DNA of 64,000 nucleotides from Robiginitalea sp. SC105 (lineage in GTDB: Bacteria; Bacteroidota; Bacteroidia; Flavobacteriales; Flavobacteriaceae). Position numbers and translations under genes: made by a program. This document shows positions 8,724 to 17,451 of this stretch, one piece after another. Below the pieces are notes generated by a model, which saw only the letters and a list, made by a program, of their open reading frames with translations, had not been told where the DNA came from and did not search any database. The DNA lies in NCBI RefSeq assembly GCF_014243345.1, contig NZ_JACLZF010000001.1:434001-498000 (forward strand), given 5' to 3'. Position 1 is the first letter of the stretch; every line of letters begins with the position of its first letter.

Positions 8724-9155
8724 ATGAACCTTTACTCCCTGATTATGCGACTCATTTTTTGCCTCCTGATTTTAGCCTACGGTTGCGAGAATTCCGATAA
8801 TGAACCGGATTGTTCCGGGGTCGCCTGCACGCTCGAATTCCGTACCATCGGGGTGTCTGTCAGCGATCCTTCCGGGGTGGCCATTCCCCTTGACGTTTAT
8901 GAGGTGCGGGAGGTATCCGGAGGCGCGAACGTAACGCCCGAATACACGCCCACGGAACTGGAAGGATACAGGGAGTCCAATTCCTATCCGATCCTGACCG
9001 ATTCCCGTCTGGGAGAACTTCGCAATAAGCGCGTATCGCTGGAATTCCGGGGTTTTGCCAACGGCACCCTGGTGGCGAGCCGCATCTTCCTGGCCGGCGC
9101 CGATTGCTGCCACGTGGCCTTGTTCCAGGGAGACCCGGAAATCGTCATCGAATAA
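8724..9155 (+). CDS. Hypothetical lipoprotein
   Basis: A 143-residue protein starting with a lipoprotein signal (IMRLIFCLLILAYGC, lipidation Cys near residue 21), so it should sit in the envelope. The mature part has paired cysteines (DCSGVAC and DCCHVAL) and an immunoglobulin-like, strand-rich composition; VSVSDPSGVAIPLDVYEV suggests a small carboxypeptidase-regulatory-like or Ig-like domain, but this is a guess. An alternative start is the internal Met at residue 8, which gives a more typical signal. It converges with the ABC exporter gene, three bases apart. Confidence 0.72.
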   Translation: MNLYSLIMRLIFCLLILAYGCENSDNEPDCSGVACTLEFRTIGVSVSDPSGVAIPLDVYEVREVSGGANVTPEYTPTELEGYRESNSYPILTDSRLGELRNKRVSLEFRGFANGTLVASRIFLAGADCCHVALFQGDPEIVIE

Positions 9156-9158
9156 ACG

Positions 9159-10994
9159 CTACTGGTACCCTGCGGCCTGCAGGGCAAACAACTCCGCGTA
9201 TAGGCCGCCCTGCTCCATGAGCTCTTCATGGGTCCCCAGGGCCGAGATGACCCCGCCTTCCAGCACGAGGATCCGGTCGGCCATGCGCACCGTGCTGAAG
9301 CGGTGGGAGATGATGATACTGGTGCGGCCTTTGGTCAGCCCGATAAAGCGTTCGAACACCTCATATTCCGCCCGGGCGTCGAGGGAAGCGGTGGGCTCAT
9401 CCAGGATCATGATATCCGCGTCCTTCATATAGGCCCTGGCGAGGGCTACCTTCTGCCACTGCCCCCCGCTGAGTTCCTGCCCCTTGTTAAACCGCCGGCC
9501 CAATTGCTGTTCCAGGCCCCCGGCCATTTCCCCCACCACCTGGTCGGCCAGGCTTTTGCGCGCGGCCTCCCCGATCCTCGCATCGTCCGCCACCGCCCCG
9601 ATATCCCCAACGGCAATATTCTCCCTCAGCGTAAACTCGTAGCGGAAGAAATCCTGGAAGATCACCCCGAAACGCTGGCGGTAGGCCTCCTTGTCGAAGC
9701 GGGTGATGTCTGTGCCGTCCAGGAGGATTTGCCCGGAGGTGGGCTCGTAAAACTGGAGGATCAGCTTGATCAGGGTGGTCTTTCCCGCCCCGTTCTGCCC
9801 CACAAAGGCGAGCTTCTCACCTGCGCGTATCCGGAAGCTCACCCCTTTCAGGACCGGGGTGCTGCTTTCGGGATAGGTAAAGTACACGTCCCGGAATTCA
9901 AAGCCCTCCCGGATCTCATCCGGCAAAGGGACCACCTCCCGGGCGCGGCGCTCGGGTTCCAGGTCGATGAAGTCAAAGTAGTCCTTCAGGTACAGGGCGC
10001 TCTCCGAAATGCGGGTAAAGCGGGAGAAAAATCCCTGCATGTTGCTCTGCAGCCGGTTGAAGGAGCCGGATAGGAAGGTGAGCTCCCCCAGGGTAAGCAG
10101 GCCGCCCAGGGTCCGGAAAATGATGAGTACGTAAGCCCCGTAATAGGCCAGGATCCCCAGGAGGTTGAACAGGCCGCCGAAAAGGCTTTGCCGGATTGCC
10201 AGCCGGCGGGTGAGCCGGTAATATTGGGCCGCCATGTCGCGGAACCGGGCGGCGATGAAACCGGTCAGCCCGAATAGCTTGACTTCCTGGGCGGTCCGGT
10301 TGTTGGCCCCGATATAGCGCAGGTAATCGAGCTCCCGCCGCTCGCTCGTCCAGCTCCGCGCCAGGGAATACCGGTCGGAGGAGAATTTCAGTTCGTTGAT
10401 AAACGAGGGGACGATGCTGATCAGGAGCAACAGGATCAGCCAGGGCTCAAAATAGATGAGCCCGGCAACCAGGGAGGCGATGGACAGGAGGCTTTCCCCC
10501 TGGACCAGGACGTTGCTCATCAGGGACACCCGGCTGTTGGTCTGCATGCGGGCGCGCTCCAGTTTGTCGTAGAAGACCGGGTTTTCCAGTTGCTCCATGG
10601 TCAGGTCACGGGCCTTCCGGATGATGCGTTCCGAAGAGGCATTGGAATACAGGTCCCCGAGCAACCCGTCGGTAAGGGTCACCCACCTGCCGATGAGGTC
10701 CGTCAGCAGGGCGACCCCCAGTTCAAGGCCCACAAAGGTCCACAACCGGGTAAGGTCCGTTTCCGGATTGCCCATCTGCAGGACGATCTCATCGATGATG
10801 ATCTTGCCGATCCAGAGCAACACCACCGGGCTGAACGCCTTGAGGAGCCGGCCGGTCAGGTTCAGGGCAAACAGGCCCGGCCCGGCGGCGTAGATCTCCC
10901 TGAAAAACCTGGGGATGGACTGCCAACCCTTAAAGGAATCCCGGAGGGAAAGCCGCTCCTGGTCGGCAAAGGATTTGAGTCGTTTGGCTGCCAA
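9159..10994 (-). CDS. ABC exporter, fused permease and ATPase
   Basis: A 611-residue half-transporter with an N-terminal six-helix membrane domain (about residues 55-340) and a C-terminal ATPase. Walker A is GQNGAGKTT near residue 400, the signature is LSGGQWQKVALARA near 505, Walker B ends DIMILDEPTAS, and the H-loop is IIISHRFSTV. The domain order fits lipid, peptide or drug exporters that work as dimers; nothing fixes the substrate. It is divergent from queD with about 90 bases between them. Confidence 0.92.
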   Translation of the reverse strand: MAAKRLKSFADQERLSLRDSFKGWQSIPRFFREIYAAGPGLFALNLTGRLLKAFSPVVLLWIGKIIIDEIVLQMGNPETDLTRLWTFVGLELGVALLTDLIGRWVTLTDGLLGDLYSNASSERIIRKARDLTMEQLENPVFYDKLERARMQTNSRVSLMSNVLVQGESLLSIASLVAGLIYFEPWLILLLLISIVPSFINELKFSSDRYSLARSWTSERRELDYLRYIGANNRTAQEVKLFGLTGFIAARFRDMAAQYYRLTRRLAIRQSLFGGLFNLLGILAYYGAYVLIIFRTLGGLLTLGELTFLSGSFNRLQSNMQGFFSRFTRISESALYLKDYFDFIDLEPERRAREVVPLPDEIREGFEFRDVYFTYPESSTPVLKGVSFRIRAGEKLAFVGQNGAGKTTLIKLILQFYEPTSGQILLDGTDITRFDKEAYRQRFGVIFQDFFRYEFTLRENIAVGDIGAVADDARIGEAARKSLADQVVGEMAGGLEQQLGRRFNKGQELSGGQWQKVALARAYMKDADIMILDEPTASLDARAEYEVFERFIGLTKGRTSIIISHRFSTVRMADRILVLEGGVISALGTHEELMEQGGLYAELFALQAAGYQ

Positions 10995-11062
10995 CTTTTT
11001 TTTGGCAAGTTACATAAACGCGCTTACAAGAAATCAATTGGCCCCGGGTCCGGCAGAATTTC

Positions 11063-11070
11063 TACTTTTG
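11063..11070 (+). promoter_or_regulatory. -7 element for queD
   Basis: TACTTTTG lies 17 bases before the queD ATG. A TTG at 11038-11040 is 22 bases upstream, slightly long for the -33 box. Confidence 0.55.
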
Positions 11071-11087
11071 CACATACAGCGTCGAAA

Positions 11088-11543
11088 ATGGCAAAAATCC
11101 GCATCACCAAGGAATTCACTTTCGAAACCGGGCACGCCCTGTACGGGTACGACGGCAAATGCCGCAACGTACACGGCCACAGCTACCACCTGTCGGTTAC
11201 GGTCATCGGCACGCCCATCCGGGAGGCAGGCCATATCAAATTGGGGATGGTCATGGATTTCGGCGACCTGAAGAAGGTGGTCCGGGAGGAAGTGGTGGAC
11301 CCCTTTGACCACGCCACCGTCTTCAATGGAAACACGCCCCATGTGGAGCTCGCCAGGACCCTCGAAAAGGAGGGACATAAGATCATCCTGTGCGATTACC
11401 AGCCCACCAGCGAAAACATGGTCATCGATTTTGCCACCCGCATCGGCAGGCGGCTGCCGCCCCACATCAAATTGTTTTCCCTGCGCCTTCGAGAAACCGG
11501 TACCGCCTATGCGGAGTGGTTTGCGAGTGACAATCCGGCCTAG
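11088..11543 (+). CDS. queD: 6-carboxytetrahydropterin synthase
   Basis: A 151-residue member of the 6-pyruvoyl-tetrahydropterin synthase family, converting 7,8-dihydroneopterin triphosphate to 6-carboxytetrahydropterin, the second step to queuosine. The zinc-binding His are in FETGHAL and in NVHGHSYH, with the catalytic Cys just before (CRNVHGH). The C-terminal RLRETGTAYAEW supplies the conserved Glu. The frame is open far upstream through the ABC exporter antisense; the ATG at 11088 is chosen because it starts the family's usual N-terminus and follows a promoter-like element. Other que genes are not in the window. Confidence 0.93.
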   Translation: MAKIRITKEFTFETGHALYGYDGKCRNVHGHSYHLSVTVIGTPIREAGHIKLGMVMDFGDLKKVVREEVVDPFDHATVFNGNTPHVELARTLEKEGHKIILCDYQPTSENMVIDFATRIGRRLPPHIKLFSLRLRETGTAYAEWFASDNPA

Positions 11544-11568
11544 CCGGTGGCGGACCCGGCGCAAATCG

Positions 11569-11576
11569 TATCTTTG
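11569..11576 (+). promoter_or_regulatory. Possible -7 element before the lpxH-like gene
   Basis: TATCTTTG, a perfect TAnnTTTG, ends six bases before the ATG at 11583. If it is used, the mRNA would be nearly leaderless. There is no good -33 box, so the match may be accidental. Confidence 0.35.
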
Positions 11577-11582
11577 AAGCGG

Positions 11583-12371
11583 ATGCATCAGAACAAATCC
11601 CTAGAGGGCCATATCGAGATCCCGGCCGGTAAAAAGGTCTATTTTGCCAGCGACAACCACCTGGGGGCGCCGACTGCTGCCCAAAGTCTGGCCCGGGAAC
11701 GCCGTTTTGTCCAGTGGCTGGAGGCCGCCCGCGAGGATGCTGCCGCCATTTTCCTGCTCGGGGACCTATTCGACTTCTGGTTCGAATACAGGCGGGTGGT
11801 CCCGAAAGGCTTTACCCGGACGCTGGGGACGCTGGCCTCCCTCACCGACCAGGGGATTCCTGTTTTTTATTTTGTGGGCAACCACGACCTCTGGATGAAC
11901 GGCTACTTCGAGGAAGAATTGAACATCCCGGTGTACCACAGGCCCGCAGTCTTTGAAATCGGGGGCAGGCGCTTTTTCATCGGTCACGGAGACGGCCTGG
12001 GGCCGGGCGACAAAGGGTTCAAGCGGATGAAAAAGGTCTTCACAAACCCGGTTGCCCAATGGGCATTCCGCTGGCTCCACCCCGACCTGGGCGTCCGGAT
12101 GGCCCAGTATTTTTCGATAAAGAACAAACTGATATCGGGAAGCGAGGATGTGACCTTCCGGGGCGAGGACGGGGAGTGGCTGGTACAATACGCCAAACGA
12201 AAACTGCAGGATGCCCACTACGACTTTTTTGTCTTCGGGCACCGCCACCTTCCCCTGGACATCCCCCTTTCAGATTCTTCCCGGTACATCAACCTGGGCG
12301 ACTGGATCAGCCATTACAGCTACGGCGTCTTTGACGGGGACGACCTGCAGCTGGAGTATTTCCGCAAATAA
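11583..12371 (+). CDS. UDP-2,3-diacylglucosamine diphosphatase-like metallophosphatase
   Basis: A 262-residue calcineurin-fold phosphoesterase like the LpxH enzymes that remove UMP from UDP-diacylglucosamine in lipid A synthesis at the inner membrane. All five metal motifs are present: FASDNHLG (D-x-H), GDLFDFWFEY, GNHDLWM, GHGDGLGPG and FGHRHLP. The Leu-Phe-Asp-Phe-Trp loop is typical of LpxH. The frame can also start at GTG 11547, but the ATG at 11583 leads straight into the conserved IEIPAGKKVYFASDNH, and the GTG lies upstream of the promoter-like box. It follows queD closely. Confidence 0.88.
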   Translation: MHQNKSLEGHIEIPAGKKVYFASDNHLGAPTAAQSLARERRFVQWLEAAREDAAAIFLLGDLFDFWFEYRRVVPKGFTRTLGTLASLTDQGIPVFYFVGNHDLWMNGYFEEELNIPVYHRPAVFEIGGRRFFIGHGDGLGPGDKGFKRMKKVFTNPVAQWAFRWLHPDLGVRMAQYFSIKNKLISGSEDVTFRGEDGEWLVQYAKRKLQDAHYDFFVFGHRHLPLDIPLSDSSRYINLGDWISHYSYGVFDGDDLQLEYFRK

Positions 12372-12388
12372 CCAGGACCCCGCGCAAG

Positions 12389-14107
12389 CTATCCCTCCGC
12401 GGGCATCTCGCGGATGTCCCGTATTTTCAGCTGTATACTCATACGCCCCTGCCAGTGGTTTTCCTCAATGGAAAAAACCGCCTGGAAAGGCCTGCCCCCG
12501 CTGATCAGGGGAAGCCGGTCCCCGAGTCCGAACCCTATGGCCCCAAAAGGCCCTGTACCGTCCTGGGTCACCGCGAGCTTCAGGTGCGCCCCGGCCTCCC
12601 CGACCGTCCGTGCGAAGCCGGTGTCCGTTAAGGGCCCGGCAGCAAATAAGGGGGAAGGGTTTCCCGGGCCGAATGGCCCGAACTGGTTCAGGATGCGCAC
12701 CAGTTTGGGATGGACCTGGCTCAGGTGGATCGGAAGGTCCACCTGGATTTCCGGTGTGAGGGATTCCTCGCGGATACGGCCTGCCACCACTTTTTCGAAT
12801 TGTTCCTTGAATTCGCCGAAACGGGACGCCTCCAGGGTCAGCCCGGCCGCATAGGTATGCCCGCCAAACTGGTCGATGCTGTCTGCACAGGCCTCAAGGG
12901 CCTCGTAAAGGTCAAACCCGCGAACCGAACGGGCCGAAGCGGCCAGTTTGTCGCCACTCCGGGTAAAAACCAGGGTGGGCCGGTAATACGTTTCTATCAG
13001 GCGGGAAGCCACGATGCCAATGACCCCCTTGTGCCAGTCTTCCTTATACACCACCGTGCTCATGCGCGATTCCTCCCCCCCTTCCCGGATCATCGAAAGG
13101 GCCTCTTCCGTAATGGACTGCTCGGTTTCCCGTCTCCAGCTGTTCAGGGATTCAATCTCATCGGCCAGTGCCCGGGCCACCTCCGGGTCCTTTTCTGTCA
13201 GTAACCGGACGGCATCCTCCCCGTGCTGCATCCTCCCTGCAGCGTTGATCCTGGGGGCCACCCGGAAAACCAGGTCGGAAACCTGGTAACTTTCCCGTTC
13301 CACTCCCCGCAGCAGCGCCTGGATCCCCGGCCGGGGCCGGTGGTTGATCACGTCAAGCCCGTAGTGTACCAGAACCCGGTTCTCTCCGGTAATGGGCACG
13401 ATATCCGCCCCGATGGCCGTGGCCACCAGGTCCAGGTAGGGCAACAGGTCTTCCAAAGGGAGATTTTTCCTGCCGTGGAGCGCCTGGATGAGCTTAAAGC
13501 CAACCCCGCAGCCACATAGTTCCTTGTAGGGATACCGGCAATCCGCCCGTTTGGGGTCGAGGACGGCCACGGCTTCGGGCAGTTGTTCCCCGGGCCGGTG
13601 GTGGTCGCAGATGATCAGGTCAATGCCCTTTTCCCGCGCATACCGGGCCTGTTCGATCGCCTTTACCCCGCAGTCCAGGGCAATGATCAGGCCTATCCCG
13701 TTGTCGTCTGCAAAGTCGATCCCCTGGAAAGAGAGGCCATAACCTTCGAGGTAGCGGTCCGGGATGTATGTGGCAACGGCATCGGACGTTTCCCGGAGAT
13801 AGGCAGCCATCAGGGAAACCGCCGTGGTACCGTCCACATCGTAATCCCCGTACACCAGGATACGCTCCCCGGATTGCAGCGCCTCTTCCACCCGGGTGAC
13901 GGCCCGGTCCATATCCCGCATCTCCATGGGGTCGTGCAGGTGGGCGAGTTCCGGCCGGAAAAAAAAGCGTGCTTCGTCAAAGGTTGCCACCCCCCGCTGC
14001 ACGAGCAGGCCGGCGAGCAGCGGGTCAATACCCAATTCGCCGGCAAGGGAGCCGGCTGCCCCTGCGTCCGGTTCCGGTTTAAATACCCAGCGCATACTCA
14101 TAGCCAT
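12389..14107 (-). CDS. recJ: Single-stranded-DNA exonuclease RecJ
   Basis: A 572-residue DHH-family 5'-3' exonuclease for recombination and mismatch repair. The DHH motifs are YGDYDVDGTTAVSL near residue 84, LIIALDCGV near 140, IICDHHRPG near 165 and RINAAGRM near 290; the DHHA1 domain has FGGHTYAAGL near 420 and the OB-like C-terminus ends FGPFGPGNP onward. Three Met occur in the first five codons (MAMSM); family starts often read MRWxxKP, so the true start could be up to 12 bases further in. Convergent with the lpxH-like gene. Confidence 0.95.
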   Translation of the reverse strand: MAMSMRWVFKPEPDAGAAGSLAGELGIDPLLAGLLVQRGVATFDEARFFFRPELAHLHDPMEMRDMDRAVTRVEEALQSGERILVYGDYDVDGTTAVSLMAAYLRETSDAVATYIPDRYLEGYGLSFQGIDFADDNGIGLIIALDCGVKAIEQARYAREKGIDLIICDHHRPGEQLPEAVAVLDPKRADCRYPYKELCGCGVGFKLIQALHGRKNLPLEDLLPYLDLVATAIGADIVPITGENRVLVHYGLDVINHRPRPGIQALLRGVERESYQVSDLVFRVAPRINAAGRMQHGEDAVRLLTEKDPEVARALADEIESLNSWRRETEQSITEEALSMIREGGEESRMSTVVYKEDWHKGVIGIVASRLIETYYRPTLVFTRSGDKLAASARSVRGFDLYEALEACADSIDQFGGHTYAAGLTLEASRFGEFKEQFEKVVAGRIREESLTPEIQVDLPIHLSQVHPKLVRILNQFGPFGPGNPSPLFAAGPLTDTGFARTVGEAGAHLKLAVTQDGTGPFGAIGFGLGDRLPLISGGRPFQAVFSIEENHWQGRMSIQLKIRDIREMPAEG

Positions 14108-14168
14108 TGCGTAAAATTATACCCCCGGGGTGAAGGCCGGTTACACCTCCCGGTCACGGTAAATAAGA

Positions 14169-14597
14169 TCAGGAGTCGTGGAATACGGTTTTGAATTCGA
14201 GTTCCGCAAAATTCCGGAACATGGCGATCACCCCGCAGTACTTCTCTACCGACAGGTCCACGGCCCGCTGCAGCTTGGCGTGCGCCAGCTGGTCGCCGTG
14301 GAAGTGGAACTCCACCCGAACGGACACATAGGTCTGGGGGTGTTCTTCACTGAGGGTGGCAATGGTCTCGATTTGGAACCCGGAAACCTGTAGTTTCATT
14401 TTGCGGATCATCCCGGCAACATCCAGGCCGGAACACCCGGCGAGGGAGCTGAGCATGAGTGCTTTCGGCCGCAACCCGGAGCCCTCCCCCCCGTCTTCCG
14501 GGCTTGCATCGATCCGGAAAGTCAGGCCGGAGGGATTGTTGCTCTCAAATGCCATATCGCCGAGCCAGCGTGTGGTTACGTGATTGGTGGAAGCCAT
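14169..14597 (-). CDS. OsmC/Ohr-family protein
   Basis: A 142-residue OsmC-like protein. The family reduces organic hydroperoxides with two cysteines; here the first Cys is in SSLAGCSGLDVAGMIRKM near residue 55 and the second in VEKYCGVIAMF near residue 122, both in the normal places. The open frame runs to 14900 but that part is antisense to the next gene, and ATG 14595-14597 gives the family N-terminus (HVTTRWLGDMAFE). It is divergently paired with the AhpD-like gene across a 46-base gap. Confidence 0.9.
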   Translation of the reverse strand: MASTNHVTTRWLGDMAFESNNPSGLTFRIDASPEDGGEGSGLRPKALMLSSLAGCSGLDVAGMIRKMKLQVSGFQIETIATLSEEHPQTYVSVRVEFHFHGDQLAHAKLQRAVDLSVEKYCGVIAMFRNFAELEFKTVFHDS

Positions 14598-14618
14598 AAT
14601 TTTTTCGTTTCTTGTCCC

Positions 14619-14626
14619 CAAAAGTA
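14619..14626 (-). promoter_or_regulatory. -7 element for the OsmC gene
   Basis: On the minus strand this reads TACTTTTG (TAnnTTTG), 21 bases upstream of the OsmC ATG. The gap is only 46 bases, so the divergent AhpD-like gene must be controlled from the same stretch. Confidence 0.6.
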
Positions 14627-14643
14627 CAATAAAAACGCACCAT

Positions 14644-15234
14644 ATGCCCCTTGTGACCCCCCTGGACCCCGATGCCGATCCCGAAACCCGGAAGCTGGCG
14701 GAATTCTTCAATGAAACCCTGGGCTTCTGCCCCAATTCGGTGCTGACCATGCAGCGGCGGCCCGCCATTTCCAAGGCCTTTATCCAACTGAACATGGCGG
14801 TTATGGAAAACCGGGGCCGGGTAACCTCGGCCCTGAAGCGGATGATCGCCTGGGTAAGCAGCAACGCGGCCGGGTGCCGGTACTGCCAGGCACATGCCAT
14901 CCGGGCTGCAGAGCGCTACGGGGCAGAGGCGGAACAATTGGAGAACATCTGGGAATACCGGACCCACAAAGCCTTTTCCGAAGCCGAACGGGCAGCCCTG
15001 GATTTTGCGCTGGCGGCCTCCCAGGTCCCCAATACCGTATCGCCCGAACTTGAAGTGCGGCTTCACAAACATTGGGACGAAGGGGAAATCGTCGAAATCC
15101 TCGGGGTGATCTCCCTCTTCGGATACCTCAACCGCTGGAACGATTCCATGGGGACCTCCATCGAGGCGGGTGCCGTGGAAAGCGGGGAAAAATACCTGTC
15201 GGGGTATGGATGGGAAAAGGGAAAGCACGGGTAA
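14644..15234 (+). CDS. AhpD-like carboxymuconolactone decarboxylase family protein
   Basis: A 196-residue all-helical protein of the AhpD/CMD family (peroxidase-related). The active-site block is AAGCRYCQAHAI near residues 78-89, with the CxxC pair and following His used in peroxide and peroxynitrite reduction. Start at 14644 is chosen because the preceding 20 codons overlap the divergent OsmC gene and are not family-like. Sharing a promoter region with OsmC suggests a joint thiol-peroxide defence role, which is inference. Confidence 0.87.
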   Translation: MPLVTPLDPDADPETRKLAEFFNETLGFCPNSVLTMQRRPAISKAFIQLNMAVMENRGRVTSALKRMIAWVSSNAAGCRYCQAHAIRAAERYGAEAEQLENIWEYRTHKAFSEAERAALDFALAASQVPNTVSPELEVRLHKHWDEGEIVEILGVISLFGYLNRWNDSMGTSIEAGAVESGEKYLSGYGWEKGKHG

Positions 15235-15245
15235 GCGGGAATCGC

Positions 15246-15929
15246 TCATGCCCCGGCAGCCCCACGGACGACCAGTACAAACTCCCCTTTAGGGGGATGC
15301 TCCCTGAAGTGGGCTGCCATTTCCTCCAGGCTGCCCCGCAGGGTTTCCTCATAGAGCTTTGTCAGCTCCCGGCATACCGCTATTTCCCGACCGGGTCCGA
15401 AATGTTCCGCCAACTGGTCCAGGGTTTTGAGCAACTTATGTGGGGATTCGTAGAACACCATGGTCCGGGTTTCCTCCGCCAGCTCCCCAAGGCGGGTCTG
15501 CCTACCCTTTTTAGGGGGCAGGAAGCCTTCAAAGACAAAGCGGTCCGTCGGGAACCCGCTGTTGACCAGGGCCGGCACAAAAGCCGTAGGCCCCGGAAGG
15601 CATTCCACCCGATGCCCCGCCTGTATACAGGCCCGCACCAGCAGAAAGCCCGGGTCGGAAATCCCCGGGGTGCCGGCATCCGAGATCAGGGCGAGTTTCC
15701 GGCCGGAGCCGACTTCGGCAACCAGGCCGTCCACCAACCGGTGTTCGTTATGCATGTGGTAGGAACGCTGGGGGGTATCCACTTGGAAGTGCTTCAACAG
15801 TTTCCCGCTGGTACGGGTATCCTCGGAGAGGATCAGGTCGGCATCCCGCAGCACCTCCACGGCGCGCAGGGTCATGTCGCCGAGGTTGCCTATGGGTGTG
15901 GGGACGATATACAAGGTGCCGGTCTGCAT
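15246..15929 (-). CDS. rsmI: 16S rRNA (cytidine1402-2'-O)-methyltransferase
   Basis: A 227-residue SAM-dependent methyltransferase of the tetrapyrrole-methylase fold, acting on C1402 of 16S rRNA. The signature LYIVPTPIGNLGDMTLRAVEVL opens the protein, followed by SEDTRTSGKLL, the glycine-rich SDAGTPGISDPG near residue 82 and the family GPTAFVPALVNSGFP. It lacks the extra C-terminal domain of the 286-residue E. coli enzyme, normal for this phylum. Alternative starts are three (15938) or fifteen codons upstream; those overlap a terminator. Confidence 0.95.
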   Translation of the reverse strand: MQTGTLYIVPTPIGNLGDMTLRAVEVLRDADLILSEDTRTSGKLLKHFQVDTPQRSYHMHNEHRLVDGLVAEVGSGRKLALISDAGTPGISDPGFLLVRACIQAGHRVECLPGPTAFVPALVNSGFPTDRFVFEGFLPPKKGRQTRLGELAEETRTMVFYESPHKLLKTLDQLAEHFGPGREIAVCRELTKLYEETLRGSLEEMAAHFREHPPKGEFVLVVRGAAGA

Positions 15930-15938
15930 AGGGGGCAT

Positions 15939-15972
15939 AAAAAAGGCCGGGCGGCAATGCGCGCGTCCGGCC
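15939..15972 (-). terminator. Terminator of the gene at 15999-16685
   Basis: On the minus strand GGCCGG and CCGGCC arms (15967-15972 and 15945-15950) with a GC-rich loop are followed by six T. It sits between the hypothetical gene and rsmI, ten bases before the rsmI start. Confidence 0.72.
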
Positions 15973-15998
15973 ACAGATATCTTTCCGTTCGCTGTTCT

Positions 15999-16685
15999 TT
16001 AGTTAAAACGCCTTTCGATCAGCGCCATAAACCGCGCCTCGTATTCGTCCTTTCCTTCCCAGTGGTTAAACCCGGGCTTGACTTTCTCCTGGATATAGGC
16101 AATGGAGCGTTCCTCCGATTCCAGCTCGTTCAGCTGGGAGAGGATCCGGTTAAATGCCTCCATGTCGTCGTTGAACAAATGTTTCACGAAGGCCAGCCGG
16201 TCGTTGAGGCCTACGGAAATCTTTTTGGCCGTCAGCGTGTCGTTCAGCGATTTCGCATGACCCGCTTTAGGTGGCTCCGGCAGGTCCGGGGCCGTGTGCT
16301 GCTTGTCGTTCTTGACAAAGTCGTTTTTGGCGATCAACCGTTCGAGGACTTCCTCGAGTTCCTCCCCGCCCGGCATCTCGGAGACCATGTGCTTGATGGT
16401 ATCGATCCCGGGGATGATGATATCCTCTTCGTGCGGGTTGGATTCCGGCACGGACTTGTTCTCATTCAAAACGGAGGACGCAATCGATTCGAACTTGGAG
16501 GCCACTTCGCTCTTGCTGACGTCTATCTCCACATCGTCCAGTTTCTCTTCGATGAACTTCAGAACGGCAAGCTTTTCGTACAACAGCCGGGCACGCTCGT
16601 AAAGCTCCGGCAAATCCTTCATCCCACGGCTCGTAATGATGTCCGTGGAGAGTTTCAGCAACTCTTCTTTCAATTTTCGTTTCAT
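15999..16685 (-). CDS. Conserved-looking hypothetical cytoplasmic protein
   Basis: A 228-residue soluble protein with no signal peptide or membrane span. It is highly charged and mostly helical: an N-terminal helical third (MKRKLKEELLKLSTDII to FIEEKLDDVEIDV), an acidic linker (PHEEDIIIPGIDTIKHM), a Pro-rich spacer near residue 135 and a C-terminal helical part (DRLAFVKHLFNDDMEAFNRIL) ending in a compact EGKDEYEARFMALIERRF. I recall similar proteins beside tdk in flavobacteria but know no function. The coiled-coil-like ends suggest a protein-binding role; this is inference. Confidence 0.75.
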   Translation of the reverse strand: MKRKLKEELLKLSTDIITSRGMKDLPELYERARLLYEKLAVLKFIEEKLDDVEIDVSKSEVASKFESIASSVLNENKSVPESNPHEEDIIIPGIDTIKHMVSEMPGGEELEEVLERLIAKNDFVKNDKQHTAPDLPEPPKAGHAKSLNDTLTAKKISVGLNDRLAFVKHLFNDDMEAFNRILSQLNELESEERSIAYIQEKVKPGFNHWEGKDEYEARFMALIERRFN

Positions 16686-16797
16686 AGCTAGATTATACGG
16701 GTACCTTTCTGTGAAGGTGTTTCTTTTTTAATACTTTTATGCAACCGCTATCATCTGATAAACGGCTACAGCCGGTACTTTCGTCTAAAATTACAAA

Positions 16798-17451
16798 ATG
16801 TTTCTCGAAAACACTGTTAACCCCAAGGAACAATTCGGATGGATTGAAGTCATCTGCGGGTCCATGTTTTCGGGCAAGACGGAAGAACTGATCCGCCGGT
16901 TGAGACGGGCTCAGTTTGCCCGGCAGAAGGTGGAGATCTTCAAACCGATCGTCGATACCCGGTACCACGAGGAAATGGTGGTCTCCCACGACGAGAACGA
17001 GATCCGGTCCACCCCGGTGCCGGCGGCCGCGAACATCCGCCTGCTGGCCGATAACTGCGATGTGGTGGGCATCGACGAGGCCCAGTTTTTCGACGATGAG
17101 ATCGTCACGGTATGCAACGACCTGGCCAACAAGGGCATCCGGGTGGTGGTTGCGGGGCTCGACATGGATTTCAAAGGCAATCCCTTTGGGCCGATGCCTG
17201 CCCTGATGGCTACAGCGGAATACGTCACCAAGGTGCACGCCATCTGCACCCGGACCGGTAACCTGGCCAACTACAGCTACCGGAAATCCATGAATGACCG
17301 GTTGGTGCTCCTCGGGGAGACCGAGGAATATGAGCCCCTTAGCAGGGGTGCTTTTTACAAGGCGATGCTGACCGAGAAAATCAGCAAACTGGAAGTCAAC
17401 CAACCGGAGATCCTCCCTTCGAAAAAATCCGAGAATGCCTCAAAGCCATGA
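16798..17451 (+). CDS. tdk: Thymidine kinase (type II)
   Basis: A 217-residue P-loop enzyme phosphorylating thymidine in nucleotide salvage. Walker A is [12 protein letters not shown] near residues 21-32, Walker B is [11 protein letters not shown] near 90-100, and the lasso-loop zinc motif is [16 protein letters not shown] near 145, in which only one Cys of the usual C-x2-C remains, so zinc binding may be weakened. TACTTTCG at 16776-16783 is a one-mismatch -7 element. The last 17 bases overlap the alr start, indicating co-translation. Confidence 0.95.
   Translation: MFLENTVNPKEQFGWIEVICGSMFSGKTEELIRRLRRAQFARQKVEIFKPIVDTRYHEEMVVSHDENEIRSTPVPAAANIRLLADNCDVVGIDEAQFFDDEIVTVCNDLANKGIRVVVAGLDMDFKGNPFGPMPALMATAEYVTKVHAICTRTGNLANYSYRKSMNDRLVLLGETEEYEPLSRGAFYKAMLTEKISKLEVNQPEILPSKKSENASKP

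Noticed and set aside
10590-11087. Upstream extension of the queD frame
   Set aside because: It is antisense to the ABC exporter and lacks family similarity; QueD begins at 11088.
14138-14156. GGTTACACC near recJ as a further Crp-type site
   Set aside because: Only one arm matches; the other arm has no similarity.
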